From: Kutzneria sp. CA-103260
GTDB lineage: Bacteria > Actinomycetota > Actinomycetes > Mycobacteriales > Pseudonocardiaceae
NCBI RefSeq assembly: GCF_018263855.1
Contig: NZ_CP073318.1
Location: forward strand, 3,534,001 to 3,598,000
Direction: 5' to 3'
Length of the DNA stretch: 64,000 nucleotides
Below are positions 41,904-50,971 of this stretch, piece by piece. Position numbers and translations under genes: made by a program. Below the pieces are notes generated by a model that saw nothing but the letters and a program-made list of their open reading frames with translations, ran no database searches and was not told where the DNA came from. Numbering within the stretch: the first letter of the stretch is position 1; the number at the start of each line of letters is the position of its first letter.

Positions 41904-42209
41904 CAGGAGCGAAACAGGAGCGTCCTGCCTACTGGAACGACGTCGATCCGCTGTCACCTGACGTCAACAGACCAACAGCACGCAGCAGATTCTCTGTTTT
42001 CGCAGGTCAACGCATCATCCGGGCAGGACTGGGGGTCAAGGGGTCGCAGGTTCAAATCCTGTCGTCCCGACGGTCGAAGAAGGCCCGCCAGGCCGGGGCA
42101 GATGCCCAGGTCGGCAGGTCTTTCTCGTGCCTGCCGACGAGCTTCAGTTGATCATCCACAGTGGACCAAAGCCCCATCTGAGCCCGTAAACAGGAGCGAA
42201 ACAGGAGCG
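41904..42209. repeat. Arm-type repeat pair flanking a tRNA 3' half: attachment-site-like module
   Basis: CAGGAGCGAAACAGGAGCG is present identically at 41904-41922 and 42191-42209, each itself two CAGGAGCG units 11 bp apart. Between them lies a tRNA 3' end (42031-42071). Paired direct repeats on both sides of a tRNA-derived core are how tyrosine-integrase attP regions are built. No integrase gene is in the window. Confidence 0.55.
42031..42071 (+). other. 3' half of a tRNA gene (T-arm and acceptor strand)
   Basis: GCAGG-TTCAAAT-CCTGT forms a T-stem and loop at 42046-42062, followed by CGTCCCGA as an acceptor 3' strand. The matching 5' acceptor and anticodon arm are not found upstream, so this is not an intact tRNA. 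It resembles the 3'-end duplicate that integrative elements leave or carry. tRNA identity cannot be given. Confidence 0.55.
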
Positions 42210-42530
42210 GGTGCCCCCACGTTTTTACGCAACACCGTTATGGGGTCGCGGTCCGCATCACCCGACTAGGTGGATCTGCAACCGACATCAACAAGCCACA
42301 ACAACCACGTACCGAGCGCGGGCGACGACCATTCGTGACCGTTGACCGCCGCTGCCGTCTGTTCCCGCCCCTACGTGTCCGATGGGCGCCCAATCAGCCC
42401 GTCGCCACCGGTCCCCACACCCGACTGGGCCCGTTGCAGCGTCACCGGGCCAGCCGAAGACCCAGTTCACCCAGGCCTGTGTGATCGACTTCACCGACGA
42501 CGCCAGAGGCGCGCAGGTTCGAGCCCTGCC

Positions 42531-43201
42531 TGGGGCTACCGGCACATCCACGGCGAACTCGCCCTCCTCGGCATCACGATCGCTCCCCCACCGTGCGGGA
42601 GATCCTCAAGACCGACGGCATTGACCCGGCCCCGCACCAGGCAATCACCACCTGGGCGGCCTTCCTGCGCTCCCAGGGCGAGGCGATCCTGGCGATGGAC
42701 TTCATCGAGACCATCACCCTGACCGGGCAGCGCCAGTACATCCTCGCCGCCATCCACCACGCTGGCAGGCGCGTCCATGTTCTCGGCATCACCGCACCTC
42801 CCACCCATGCCTGAGTGACGCAGGCGATCCGCAACCTGCTCATGGATCTCCAGGACACTGGCAGCCTCGCGCGGGTCAGGTTCCTCATCCGCGACCTCGA
42901 CGCCAAATACCCCGCGCTGATCGACGAGATCCTCAGTGGCGCCGCGATCACCACGGTGCTGACCGGTGTCCGGATGCCCCGCATGAACGCGATCACCGGA
43001 CGCTGGGTCAAGACACTCGGCACCGAGTTGCTGGACCGCACGTTGGTCTGAAACGAGACCCATCGACGGCACGCGCTTCGTGAGTACGAGCGGCACTACA
43101 ACCAGCCCCGAACCCACCGATCACTTGCCGCCGCAGCACCCTTGCGAGCCCGGCCCCAGCCACTTGAGGCCGGTCATATCGAACGCCTCGCCATGCGGTG
43201 A
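42531..43201 (+). pseudogene. Integrase-type transposase with a frameshift and two Trp-to-TGA stops
   Basis: The first frame gives WGYRHIHGELALLGI. A shift near 42585 leads to MREILKTDGIDPAPHQAITT, WAAFLRSQGEAILAMDFIE and HHAGRRVHVLGITAPPTHA, a TGA at 42812, then VTQAIRNLLMDLQDTG, RFLIRDLDAKYPALIDEIL, MNAITGRWVKTLGTELLDRT, a second TGA at 43049, and NETHRRHALREYERHYNQ to the end ERLAMR. At both stops a Trp is expected (the homologous copy at 13068 has IWNETH). The DDE residues are readable, the N-terminal third is missing. Confidence 0.78.
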
Positions 43202-43278
43202 CAGGACCGTCTCGGCAGAGTCATCCACGAGTACCGACATGCCGATTGAACTGCTTGGACGTAGTTTCGGCACGCACA

Positions 43279-43352
43279 GCCCCGAACGCCGCCCTCCACA
43301 CCTGCTCGGCTGTCGTGGCCTCCACGGCCACCTGATCATTGAACGTCGTCAC
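43279..43352 (-). mobile_element. 74-bp 5' end of an IS701-type transposase
   Basis: GTG at 43352 begins TTFNDQVAVEATTAEQVWRA, nearly identical in DNA to the start of the IS701 transposase at 48484. Homology stops near 43279. It points leftward, away from the conflict-system genes, while the copy at 48484 points rightward. Confidence 0.75.
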
Positions 43353-43419
43353 AAACCCTCACGAACGGCGGAATCGTCAACCTGGTCACGGCCAGCCAGC
43401 ACACATCCACAAGATCGTG

Positions 43420-46400
43420 CTACGAGTCCTTAAGAGATGCTTGAGTAATCCCCACCGCCAGGACTCCACCATTCAGCCCCACAATCAACTGACCGTCGAC
43501 AGCGATAATAGCCTGAGCGGTCTGGCGAACCGGGATGTCCATCACGGGGTGCTGGACCCTGGGGTCCCAAAGCCGCACCGTGCGATCGTTGCTGGTGCTG
43601 GCGAGCAAGGTACGCCCGTCGACCTCTAGTGTGCACACTGCGGTAACCCACCCTGTGTGCCCTTCCAAGGTGCGGATGTGGCCGCCGGTGGCGGGGTCCC
43701 AAAGCCGCACCGTACGATCGCGACTGGTGCTGGCGAGCAAGGTACGCCCGTCGACCTCTAGTGTGCACACTGCGGTAACCCACCCTGTGTGCCCTTCCAA
43801 GGTGCGGATGTGGCCGCCGGTGGCGGGGTCCCAAAGCCGCACCGTACGATCGCTGCTGGCGCTGGCAAGGAGGGTGCGCCCCTCAACCTCCACCGCGTAA
43901 ACCCCGACGACCGAGCTAGTGTGGCCCTTCAAGTGCCGGATTACTTTGCCAGTGACGGGGTTCCACAGTCGCACCACACGTCCGAGGGAGTCTGTAGCGG
44001 TGGCGAGCAGGTTGTCCCCGCTCACTTTTACCCTGCACATCGCCCAAATCCCGTTGAACTTGTCTCTCAGGGTGCGGACGAGGTCGCCGGTGGTGGGCTC
44101 CCAAAGCCGCACCGTACGATCGTCGCTCGCGCTGGCAAGGAGGGTGCGCCCCTCCACCTCCACCATGCACACCCCCCAGACGGTGCTGGTGTGGCCTTCC
44201 AACGTACGGAGAAGCTCGCCGGTGGTGGGCTCCCAAAGCCGCACCGTACGATCATTGCCAGCGCTGGCAAGAAGAGAACGCCCGCCCACCTCCACGGTGC
44301 ATAGGTTGGTAACGCGGCTGGGGTCGTCATTTTGGGGGTTCCCGCCGGTGATGGGATCCCATAGCCGCACCGTGCAGTCGTCGCTGGCGCTGGCAAGGAG
44401 AGTGCAGCCGTCCACCTCCACAGAGCACACCCCAGATACTCGGCTCGTGTGACCTTCCAGTGTGCGGACGTGGTCGCCGGTGGCGGGGTCCCAAAGCCGC
44501 ACCGTACGATCATTGCCAGCGCTGGCAAGAAGAGAACGCCCCTCCACCTCAACCACACACACCGTCTGGATCGCGCTGGTGTGACCTTTCAATGTGCGGA
44601 CGTGGTCGCCGGTGGCGGGGTCCCAAACCCGCACCGTACGATCATTGCCAGCGCTGGCAAGAAGAGAACGCCCCTCCACCTCAACCACACACACCGTCTG
44701 GATCGCGCTGGTGTGACCTTCCAGTGTGCGGACGTGGTCGCCGGTGGCGGGGTCCCAAAGCCGCACCGTACGATCATTGCCAGCGCTGGCAAGAAGAGAA
44801 CGCCCCTCCACCTCAACCGCACACACTGCCCAGACCGTGTTGGCGCTGCTCCGCGCGGGGGGGCTTCGGAAACGCTTGTGGGCGGTAGTGTCCCATACCA
44901 GCACTGTGCCGTCGTGCTCGGCGGTGGCGAGAATGGTGTGCCCGTATATCTCTGCTGTCCAGTTCCCGGGGCGACTGCGGGCGCGGGTATCGGTGGCCGG
45001 ATCCCATATCAGCACTGTGCCGTCGTGCTCGGCACTGGCAAGGAGGTAACGCCCTTCCACGTCAATCGTGCACACCGTCTGGATCTCTAGTGTGCGGACG
45101 TGGTCGCCGGTGGCGGGGTCCCAAAGCCGCACCGTACGATCATTGCCAGCGCTGGCAAGAAGAGAACGCCCCTCCACCTCAACCGCACACACCGTCTGGA
45201 TCGCGCTGGTGTGACCTTCCAGTGTGCGGACGTGGTCGCCGGTGGCGGGGTCCCAAAGCCGGACCGTACGATCGCGACTGGTGCTGGCAAGAAGAGAACG
45301 CCCCTCCACCTCAACCGCACACACCGTCTGGATCGCGCTGGTGTGACCTTCCAGTGTGCGGACGTGGTCGCCGGTGGCGGGGTCCCAAAGCCGGACCGTA
45401 CGATCGCGACTGGTGCTGGCAAGAAGAGAACGCCCCTCCACCTCAACCGCACACACCGTCTGGATCGCGCTGGTGTGACCTTCCAGTGTGCGGATGTGGT
45501 CGCCGGTGGCGGGGTCCCAAAGCCGGACCGTACGATCGTCGCTGGCGCTGGCAAGAAGAGAACGCCCCTCCACCTCAACCGCACACACCCCGTATACCCG
45601 GCCGGTATGTCCAGCCAGAGTGGCTTCTTCGCTTTGAGGTGTCACCGCGGCCCAGATGGCCCGATAGGGCCCCATGACTGCGTAACCTCGGAACGCGTTG
45701 CCCAGTCCCTCCTGCGCTTCGGTCATGCCGAACAGGGCACCGCGAATTTCGGCCGTTGCATCGATCGCGTGCGGCGTCTTGCGTAGCAATTCGGCTCGAT
45801 CGCGGCCTAGAGGCGTTGCCGCGGTTGTCGCTAAAGGGATAATTCGGCGCAGGTCGGCGCACAGGAGATAGGCATTGTCGGCGAGAAGGTCGTCGATTAC
45901 ATCAGCCTGGGATGCGTGGCGCGGCAAGGAGCGGAGCAGGTAGTGAGGCACGGCGTGCCAGCCGATGGCCCGGCCTTGGGCAATGAAGGATCGCGCGAGA
46001 GCACGTTCATCTGTGATGCGGTCCGACATGTCGGCTCGCTCATGAAGTAGTGCGTCATTGAGTGCTTGGTGAAAGAGACGAAATGCGCTGTCGGACCGCC
46101 CAGCCTCGCTCGTCTCGACGATGAAGTTCGCCGCCGAGGATCGCGCAAAGGAGCGGAGGCTTGCTTGGCTGATGGTCAGGCCAAAAAGTGCAGTGATGGC
46201 GGTGCCCCATAAGGCGAGGGGAAGACCTGGAGCCTCGGCGAACGCGAGGACGGTGAGTGCTTTACTGGCTGACAGCCCGTTCGTTACGGGCGGTAGTAGG
46301 GCAATGAAATCACGCAGAGCCGAGTCGACGGTGGGGGAGAACGAAAGCTCATCGAGGTTGACTGGCCGGGTGTCGTGCATGCCATGAGCACGGGCGACGA

Positions 46401-47877
46401 GACCAGCCACAAGGAAGTTACCTGCAGCAAGGGTCGAGATACGTTCCGCAACGGGGGTAGCGACCTGTTCGTCGTTGTAGGGATTGTCCAAGCGTTCGTC
46501 ACCGAAAAGTTGAAGGCACGCCAGCGCGTATTCAGCCAGATCTGCCTGCGAGAAGTATTCAGGACTGTCTAGATCCAAAACCCGGGCAGCGGCCCCGAAG
46601 CACGACAGGAGACTGCCGGCGTCGTCCTGGCGTCTGCTGCCCACAACTACACGCACGCCCAGGTCCGCGCACGTCTCCGCCAAGGGCAATACGATCCGAC
46701 TGATGATGGCCCGTGCTTCCTGCGCGTTGGTGGCCTCGTCCAGTGCATCGATCACCACGGCGAACGTCCTCTTCGGACGCTGCGGCAGTACTCCCCGTAG
46801 CCCAGGGGCAAGGTCACTAACTTGATCGGGTACCGAGGCGGAAGCCGCACGGGCGATCTCTCGAGCCACGTCCAATGCAGTCTTACCTTTGGCATGTACG
46901 GCACACGCAATCGAGCCAAGAGGTGCTCGTACCGCGTAATCGGCGGCGGGGAGCGCTGCAGCGATGCCGGGATCTGCGGTGGTGACAATGCGCCCAAGCA
47001 CGGCAGACTTTCCCACCCCGGGGGATCCCGTGACTACGAGTACTTGCCGCCGCGCCAGGTCCCCGCTGATCCAGGAAACTAACTCGGTCAAGGCTGCGGC
47101 GCGTCCATGGAATCGGAATCCGCGTTCAGCATCCGTGCTCACCCCACGGGCACGCGGGCGCCAATGCCGACCTGCTTCCGTGTCCTCCGCCAGGCTCCAG
47201 CCCCACGCCGCGAGGGCGCTCTCGCCAGCGGCCTCCGCAGACCAGCCGGTCAGCAAATGAAGCTTCTGCTCGGGCAAGCACTCGCCGATGGCGCGCAAGG
47301 TGATCGCCCTAGCGTCTCCGTTCGCGCCCTGGGCCTGGCCCACCATGCCTACCACAGCGTCGTAGTCTGGCAACCATAGTGCAGCTCCGCTGTATCCGGA
47401 CTTGACACCGTATCGGGAACCAGTGTCCAGCCGTACCCAGCCGTAGCCGATTTCCTCTCCGACCAATCCGTCGGCGGAATTGCCTAGCATCCCGTCGGGG
47501 AACCCGAACGCCCACCATCGGCGGTGCACGAGGCTCCCAACTTCTGGTTCACGCAACCGCGCCGCGTACTCTTCGGGAATCGGCTCGGCGAGGATCAGAA
47601 CCGCAACGTCGTCAATGTCGTGATCCTCAAACGCGGGGGCCACCACCTCCTGCACTCGGACGCGACGGCGCCGCATTAGGGCCTGCGCCTTGGGAAACGC
47701 CACCCAGAGCTCTGACCGTTGACGCCCATCCTCGAACACAACATGTGCGCAAGTCACCACTCGTAAACCATCGACCAGGAATCCGGACCCCAGCGGACGC
47801 CGGTCCCCCTCTCCAGCATGGATCGCAGCCACCCACGCATCCGCCCCAGGCCGAGGGCTGGTATCCGTCGTGCTCAC
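43420..47877 (-). CDS. Trypsin-like protease / STAND NTPase / WD40 conflict-system effector
   Basis: 1485 residues. (1) Trypsin-like protease, residues ~10-200, with H45 (VTCAHVV), D90 (DIDDVAVL) and S163 (GYSGAALW), so apparently catalytic. (2) STAND/NACHT-like NTPase with Walker A GSPGVGKS (284-291) and Walker B VVIDALDEA (374-382). (3) a helical region to ~745. (4) about 16 WD40 repeats of 42-44 residues, several almost identical, enough for two propellers. Protease-STAND-WD40 fusions next to Trypco1 proteins are a described class of NTP-dependent bacterial conflict systems; the WD40 part is thought to sense the invader or stress, the NTPase to oligomerise, and the protease to act as effector. 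GTG 47877 overlaps the Trypco1 stop (GTGA); GTG 47898 is an alternative. Confidence 0.88.
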   Translation of the reverse strand: MSTTDTSPRPGADAWVAAIHAGEGDRRPLGSGFLVDGLRVVTCAHVVFEDGRQRSELWVAFPKAQALMRRRRVRVQEVVAPAFEDHDIDDVAVLILAEPIPEEYAARLREPEVGSLVHRRWWAFGFPDGMLGNSADGLVGEEIGYGWVRLDTGSRYGVKSGYSGAALWLPDYDAVVGMVGQAQGANGDARAITLRAIGECLPEQKLHLLTGWSAEAAGESALAAWGWSLAEDTEAGRHWRPRARGVSTDAERGFRFHGRAAALTELVSWISGDLARRQVLVVTGSPGVGKSAVLGRIVTTADPGIAAALPAADYAVRAPLGSIACAVHAKGKTALDVAREIARAASASVPDQVSDLAPGLRGVLPQRPKRTFAVVIDALDEATNAQEARAIISRIVLPLAETCADLGVRVVVGSRRQDDAGSLLSCFGAAARVLDLDSPEYFSQADLAEYALACLQLFGDERLDNPYNDEQVATPVAERISTLAAGNFLVAGLVARAHGMHDTRPVNLDELSFSPTVDSALRDFIALLPPVTNGLSASKALTVLAFAEAPGLPLALWGTAITALFGLTISQASLRSFARSSAANFIVETSEAGRSDSAFRLFHQALNDALLHERADMSDRITDERALARSFIAQGRAIGWHAVPHYLLRSLPRHASQADVIDDLLADNAYLLCADLRRIIPLATTAATPLGRDRAELLRKTPHAIDATAEIRGALFGMTEAQEGLGNAFRGYAVMGPYRAIWAAVTPQSEEATLAGHTGRVYGVCAVEVEGRSLLASASDDRTVRLWDPATGDHIRTLEGHTSAIQTVCAVEVEGRSLLASTSRDRTVRLWDPATGDHVRTLEGHTSAIQTVCAVEVEGRSLLASTSRDRTVRLWDPATGDHVRTLEGHTSAIQTVCAVEVEGRSLLASAGNDRTVRLWDPATGDHVRTLEIQTVCTIDVEGRYLLASAEHDGTVLIWDPATDTRARSRPGNWTAEIYGHTILATAEHDGTVLVWDTTAHKRFRSPPARSSANTVWAVCAVEVEGRSLLASAGNDRTVRLWDPATGDHVRTLEGHTSAIQTVCVVEVEGRSLLASAGNDRTVRVWDPATGDHVRTLKGHTSAIQTVCVVEVEGRSLLASAGNDRTVRLWDPATGDHVRTLEGHTSRVSGVCSVEVDGCTLLASASDDCTVRLWDPITGGNPQNDDPSRVTNLCTVEVGGRSLLASAGNDRTVRLWEPTTGELLRTLEGHTSTVWGVCMVEVEGRTLLASASDDRTVRLWEPTTGDLVRTLRDKFNGIWAMCRVKVSGDNLLATATDSLGRVVRLWNPVTGKVIRHLKGHTSSVVGVYAVEVEGRTLLASASSDRTVRLWDPATGGHIRTLEGHTGWVTAVCTLEVDGRTLLASTSRDRTVRLWDPATGGHIRTLEGHTGWVTAVCTLEVDGRTLLASTSNDRTVRLWDPRVQHPVMDIPVRQTAQAIIAVDGQLIVGLNGGVLAVGITQASLKDS
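43565..45622 (-). repeat. Array of ~130-bp WD40-coding repeats, a central block nearly identical
   Basis: The units share CAGTGTGCGGACGTGGTCGC-type segments and encode LEGHTSAIQTVCAVEVEG, SLLASAGNDRTVRLWDP and close variants. At least six units in 44460-45580 (around 44465, 44590, 44720, 45090, 45215, 45345) are almost base-identical. Units at about 44830-45080 are diverged. Variation is concentrated at the S/T-S/G-R/N-D turn and the I/V-Q/W-T/A site. Confidence 0.85.
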
Positions 47878-48191
47878 GTTGTGTTCGCCGCTGGCCACTT
47901 CAGCGTGATCTCAAAGTTCGCCTCAGTCGCGGCTTTGGCGACCAGCCAGTTCGCCGTCCCCGTCACCTTTACTCCGAACTTCACCTGCACCTCACCCGGC
48001 TGCAAGGCTCTGACCTGCTCTAGCACCGCTCGCGCTCCTTCCACAGCTGGCGCCACGGCCTCGCGAATCTTGCCGACGATTTGCTCGGAGCCGACCTGAT
48101 GCCACTCATCGATCGGTTCAATCTCGAATCGGACTTCGGTGCCGCCCTCGACCTCATACGAAACGACCTGTGACGCCACGTATCCCCCCAT
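47874..48191 (-). CDS. Trypco1 (CU044_2847-type) protein, partner of the protease-STAND gene
   Basis: A 105-residue protein with the Trypco1 pattern: VVSYEVEGGTEVRFEIEP at the start, a central helix (REAVAPAVEGARAVLEQVRA) and the characteristic ending VQVKFGVKVTGTANWLVAKA, TEANFEITLKW. The domain was named for co-occurring with trypsin-like proteases in conflict systems and may bind or regulate the protease. It overlaps the effector gene by four bases, so the two are translated together. ATG 48191 has GAGAGAACG upstream. Confidence 0.85.
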   Translation of the reverse strand: MGGYVASQVVSYEVEGGTEVRFEIEPIDEWHQVGSEQIVGKIREAVAPAVEGARAVLEQVRALQPGEVQVKFGVKVTGTANWLVAKAATEANFEITLKWPAANTT

Positions 48192-48483
48192 CGTTCTCTC
48201 GGTTCCACGTACGACACAGCGTATCGTCCCGGATGCCGCGGCGTCACCAAGAGGCCAGGGCTCCGTCGTTCTCGCGGTTGCGCCTGTTTGATCACGTGAT
48301 GCCGAGGGTGGTCAGTGGTTGGCTGGTGTCACGTGCATGTTTGCGCAGGCCGGCGGCAATGAAGATCCGCCATCTTGAAGTCGCTGGTCACGGGGCTGGT
48401 GCGAGTCGTTGATCGTCGATGCGTCCGTGCAGGTGGGCAGGTGCCTGTGGGTGTGGGAACGGCCACCATGATCATGAGCGTTT

Positions 48484-49300
48484 GTGACGAAGTTTAATGA
48501 TCAGGTGGCCGTGGAGGCCACGACAGCCGATCAGGTGTGGAGGGCGGCGTTCGGGGCGCTGATGGCCGACTGTTTCCCGAGTCGTGATTCGCGACTGCTG
48601 GCGCGGGAGATGGCCGAGGCGATGCTGATAGAGCTGGAGCGGCGCAACTGCTGGACGCTCGCCGAGGCGCTCGGCCACGACGAGTCGTACCGGCTGCAGC
48701 GCTTCCTCTCCCACGGCTCGTGGGACTACGACCTGGGCCGTGACCGGCTGGCCTCCTGGGTGTCAGGTGAACTCACTGACAACGAGGCTGTGTTGGTGGT
48801 CGATGAGACGGGGGACGAGAAGTCCCCCATCGACTGCGTGGGCGCCGCTCACCAGCACTCCGGCGCGCTCGGCGGGATCGGACTGTACAAGGTCGCCGTG
48901 CACCTCACCTACGCCACCCTGCGCGGCCACGCGCTGATCTACCGGGAGTTGTACCTGCCCGCCGCCTGGGCGCAGGACGAGGAGCGCCGCCTGCTGCGGC
49001 ACGCGCCCGACGGGGTCTGTTTCGCCACCAAGCCCCAGCTCGCCGCCGTCATGCTGCACCGCACCCGCGAACTGGGCATACGTGCCCGCTGGTTCACCGG
49101 CAACGAGGTCTACGGCAACCTCGAACTGCGACGCACCGCCCGGATACTCGGCTTCGACTACGCCCTGGCCGTCAAGACCGACCACACCGCCACCACCTTG
49201 GCGGGCCGCTTCACCGCCGCCCGATTCGCGGCGAAGGTCCCGGCGAAATCCTGGATTCGGATGCACACCGGGCACGGACTGAAAGTCGACCGGCACTACG
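48484..49300 (+). pseudogene. IS701-family transposase, 3' end lost
   Basis: GTG 48484 begins TKFNDQVAVEATTADQVWRA. IS701 landmarks follow: VLVVDETGDEKSP (first catalytic Asp), VAVHLTYATLRGHALI, YLPAAWAQDEERR, ATKPQLAAVMLHRTRELGIR and WFTGNEVYG. The frame stays open to 49503 but from about 49300 it reads antisense through an IS4-type transposase fragment, so the C-terminal third, including the catalytic Glu region, is gone. The 290 bp before it (48192-48483) hold no gene. Confidence 0.82.
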
Positions 49301-49706
49301 ACCCGCCAGGACCCCAGAAACGCCCCACGGGTCATCTGGTCCGCGACCGGAACCGTGACCTGGGCGAGCAGTTCTTTAAGCGGTTCGGTCCCAACCTTTG
49401 GCGGGCCTGGGTGCTCCCACCCGAGGTCGGCACGCTCCACTGGTCCTGCCAGCAGCCCCACATGGTGAGTGTGTCGGTCAGCCGCGCGGCGACGTCCTCG
49501 TAGTCGTCCTCGGCGAACAACGCCATCGCCATCACGAAGTAGACCATCACGTGCGGCGGGAGCTTGCCGTCGCTGCGTTTGGCCTGTTTGCCGGTCACGG
49601 CGATGGCCTCGTCGACGGAGTCACGAGGGACCGACGAGGTCAGCACCCCGAGCGAGATCCAGTCCGTCAACCGGCCACCGGCAGCCATCCCAGCATCCTG
49701 CGCCAC
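49300..49706 (-). pseudogene. N-terminal fragment of an IS4-family transposase
   Basis: ATG 49706 begins MAQDAGMAAGGRLTDWISLG. The IS4 N-terminal domain follows (DEAIAVTGKQAKRSDGKLPP, VMVYFVMAMALFAEDDYEDV, ARQRLGPNRLK). Near 49390 the frame shifts and continues EPLKELLAQVTVPVADQMTR and GAFLGSWRVV, then stops at the junction with IS701. The DDE core is missing. Confidence 0.78.
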
Positions 49707-49806
49707 GACACATGATCATGCCGCCTGGCTGTCATCATCCGGACACCAGGACCACCAAGATCAAACTAAGCCAAGCGGCATTGGGCTCATCCCACAGGCC
49801 GCGTGA

Positions 49807-50700
49807 TCACTTCACGACAGCCGCACCCAAATCATGGTTCCCACATTCTGCCGTGATCTCGGCCGTCGCCTGCGCCGCGGTGAAGAAGTCTTCGACCACC
49901 GGCGAGGTGCGTGATGCCGCCACCGCGAGGCACACCTGGTCGGGCGGCAGATCCGGGATGGGTACGTAGCTGATGTCCGGACGCGAGTAGAACACGGTCG
50001 CCGAACGCCCCACGAACGAGATGCCCCGGCCGGCCGCGACGTGCTCGAGCGTCTCCTCCATCCCGCGCACCCGGAGCCCGGAGTCGGGGTGCGGGCGCCT
50101 GGTGGGCTGCGTGCTCGGGTCGGCGTGCCAGACCAGCGGCTCACCGGCCAGGTCAGCCTCGGTGACCTCCTCCTTGCCGGCCAACCGGTGACCGGCGGGC
50201 AGCACCACCATGAGCGGCTCGGTGTACAGCGGAGTCAGGCGCAGGCCGGTCTCGTCGATGGGCAGCCGCACATAGCCGACGTCAACGCGGCCGTCGAGCA
50301 GCATCGGGGCCTGGTCGTCCCATTCCATCCGCTGCACGTCCACGACCACGTCCGGATGCTGGGCCTCGAACGCCCGCGTCGCCGGGATGACCGGGATGCC
50401 GGCCCGGAAGCCGACCACCAGCCGCCGGCTGCCGCGGGCGGCCACGGACACCCGGCGGCGGACCGCGTGCGCGGAGGCGAGCAGCGGACCGGCGTCGGCC
50501 AGCAACTGTCGACCCGCGTCGGTCAGCTCCACGCCGTGGCGGTCCCTGGTGAACAGCGAGGCGCCGAGATCCTGCTCCAGCGCGCGGATCTGGCGGCTGA
50601 GCGCCGGCTGCGCGATATGCAGCTCATCGGCGGCGCGGCCGAAGTGCAACCGGTCGGCCACGGCGACGAAGTAGCGCAGTTTGCGCAGGTCCAGATCCAT
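49807..50700 (-). CDS. LysR-family transcriptional regulator
   Basis: A 297-residue LysR protein: helix-turn-helix LRKLRYFVAVADRLHFGRAA, HIAQPALSRQIRALEQDLGA, then the two-lobed effector domain (LVVGFRAGIPVIPATRAFEA, VDVGYVRLPIDETGL, ISFVGRSATVFYSRP). It resembles the BenM/CatR side of the family. ATG 50700. Divergent from the NADP-dependent oxidoreductase at 50972, with which it shares a 271-bp intergenic region. Confidence 0.94.
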   Translation of the reverse strand: MDLDLRKLRYFVAVADRLHFGRAADELHIAQPALSRQIRALEQDLGASLFTRDRHGVELTDAGRQLLADAGPLLASAHAVRRRVSVAARGSRRLVVGFRAGIPVIPATRAFEAQHPDVVVDVQRMEWDDQAPMLLDGRVDVGYVRLPIDETGLRLTPLYTEPLMVVLPAGHRLAGKEEVTEADLAGEPLVWHADPSTQPTRRPHPDSGLRVRGMEETLEHVAAGRGISFVGRSATVFYSRPDISYVPIPDLPPDQVCLAVAASRTSPVVEDFFTAAQATAEITAECGNHDLGAAVVK

Positions 50701-50971
50701 GGCGCCTCCCGGTCCGGTGATGCCTCCAGGTTATCACCACGACTGAAAGAAGTCTTGGACACCCGCTCAAGCAAATGGCATCGTTAATGGGGCCCGAGCG
50801 AATTCGGCATAAGAATTCGACATCGGGACTTGACAGCAGGGCCCAGACCCAGAATGAGCACATCAGGAATCGAGCCCGTCCATCGCGCCATTCGACGGCG
50901 TCGACGACACAACCGTTAACAACGACGGGGTGGGCATGGCGTCCAGTCCAGCTCGAGAAAGCAGGCACTCC

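Noticed and set aside
42505..42532. Second tRNA-like T-arm (GCAGG-TTCGAGC-CCTGC)
   Set aside because: The stem-loop fits a T-arm, but no acceptor strand or other tRNA part follows; it runs into a transposase fragment. Could be chance.
44460..45600. CRISPR-like array
   Set aside because: Regular repeats, but units are ~130 bp, contiguous and coding for WD40 blades; no short repeats with unique spacers and no cas genes.
44449..45786. Rightward repeat-containing ORFs across the WD40 region
   Set aside because: Their repeats (GGGVPKPHRTI) are the reverse reading of the WD40 repeats, not a separate repeat protein.
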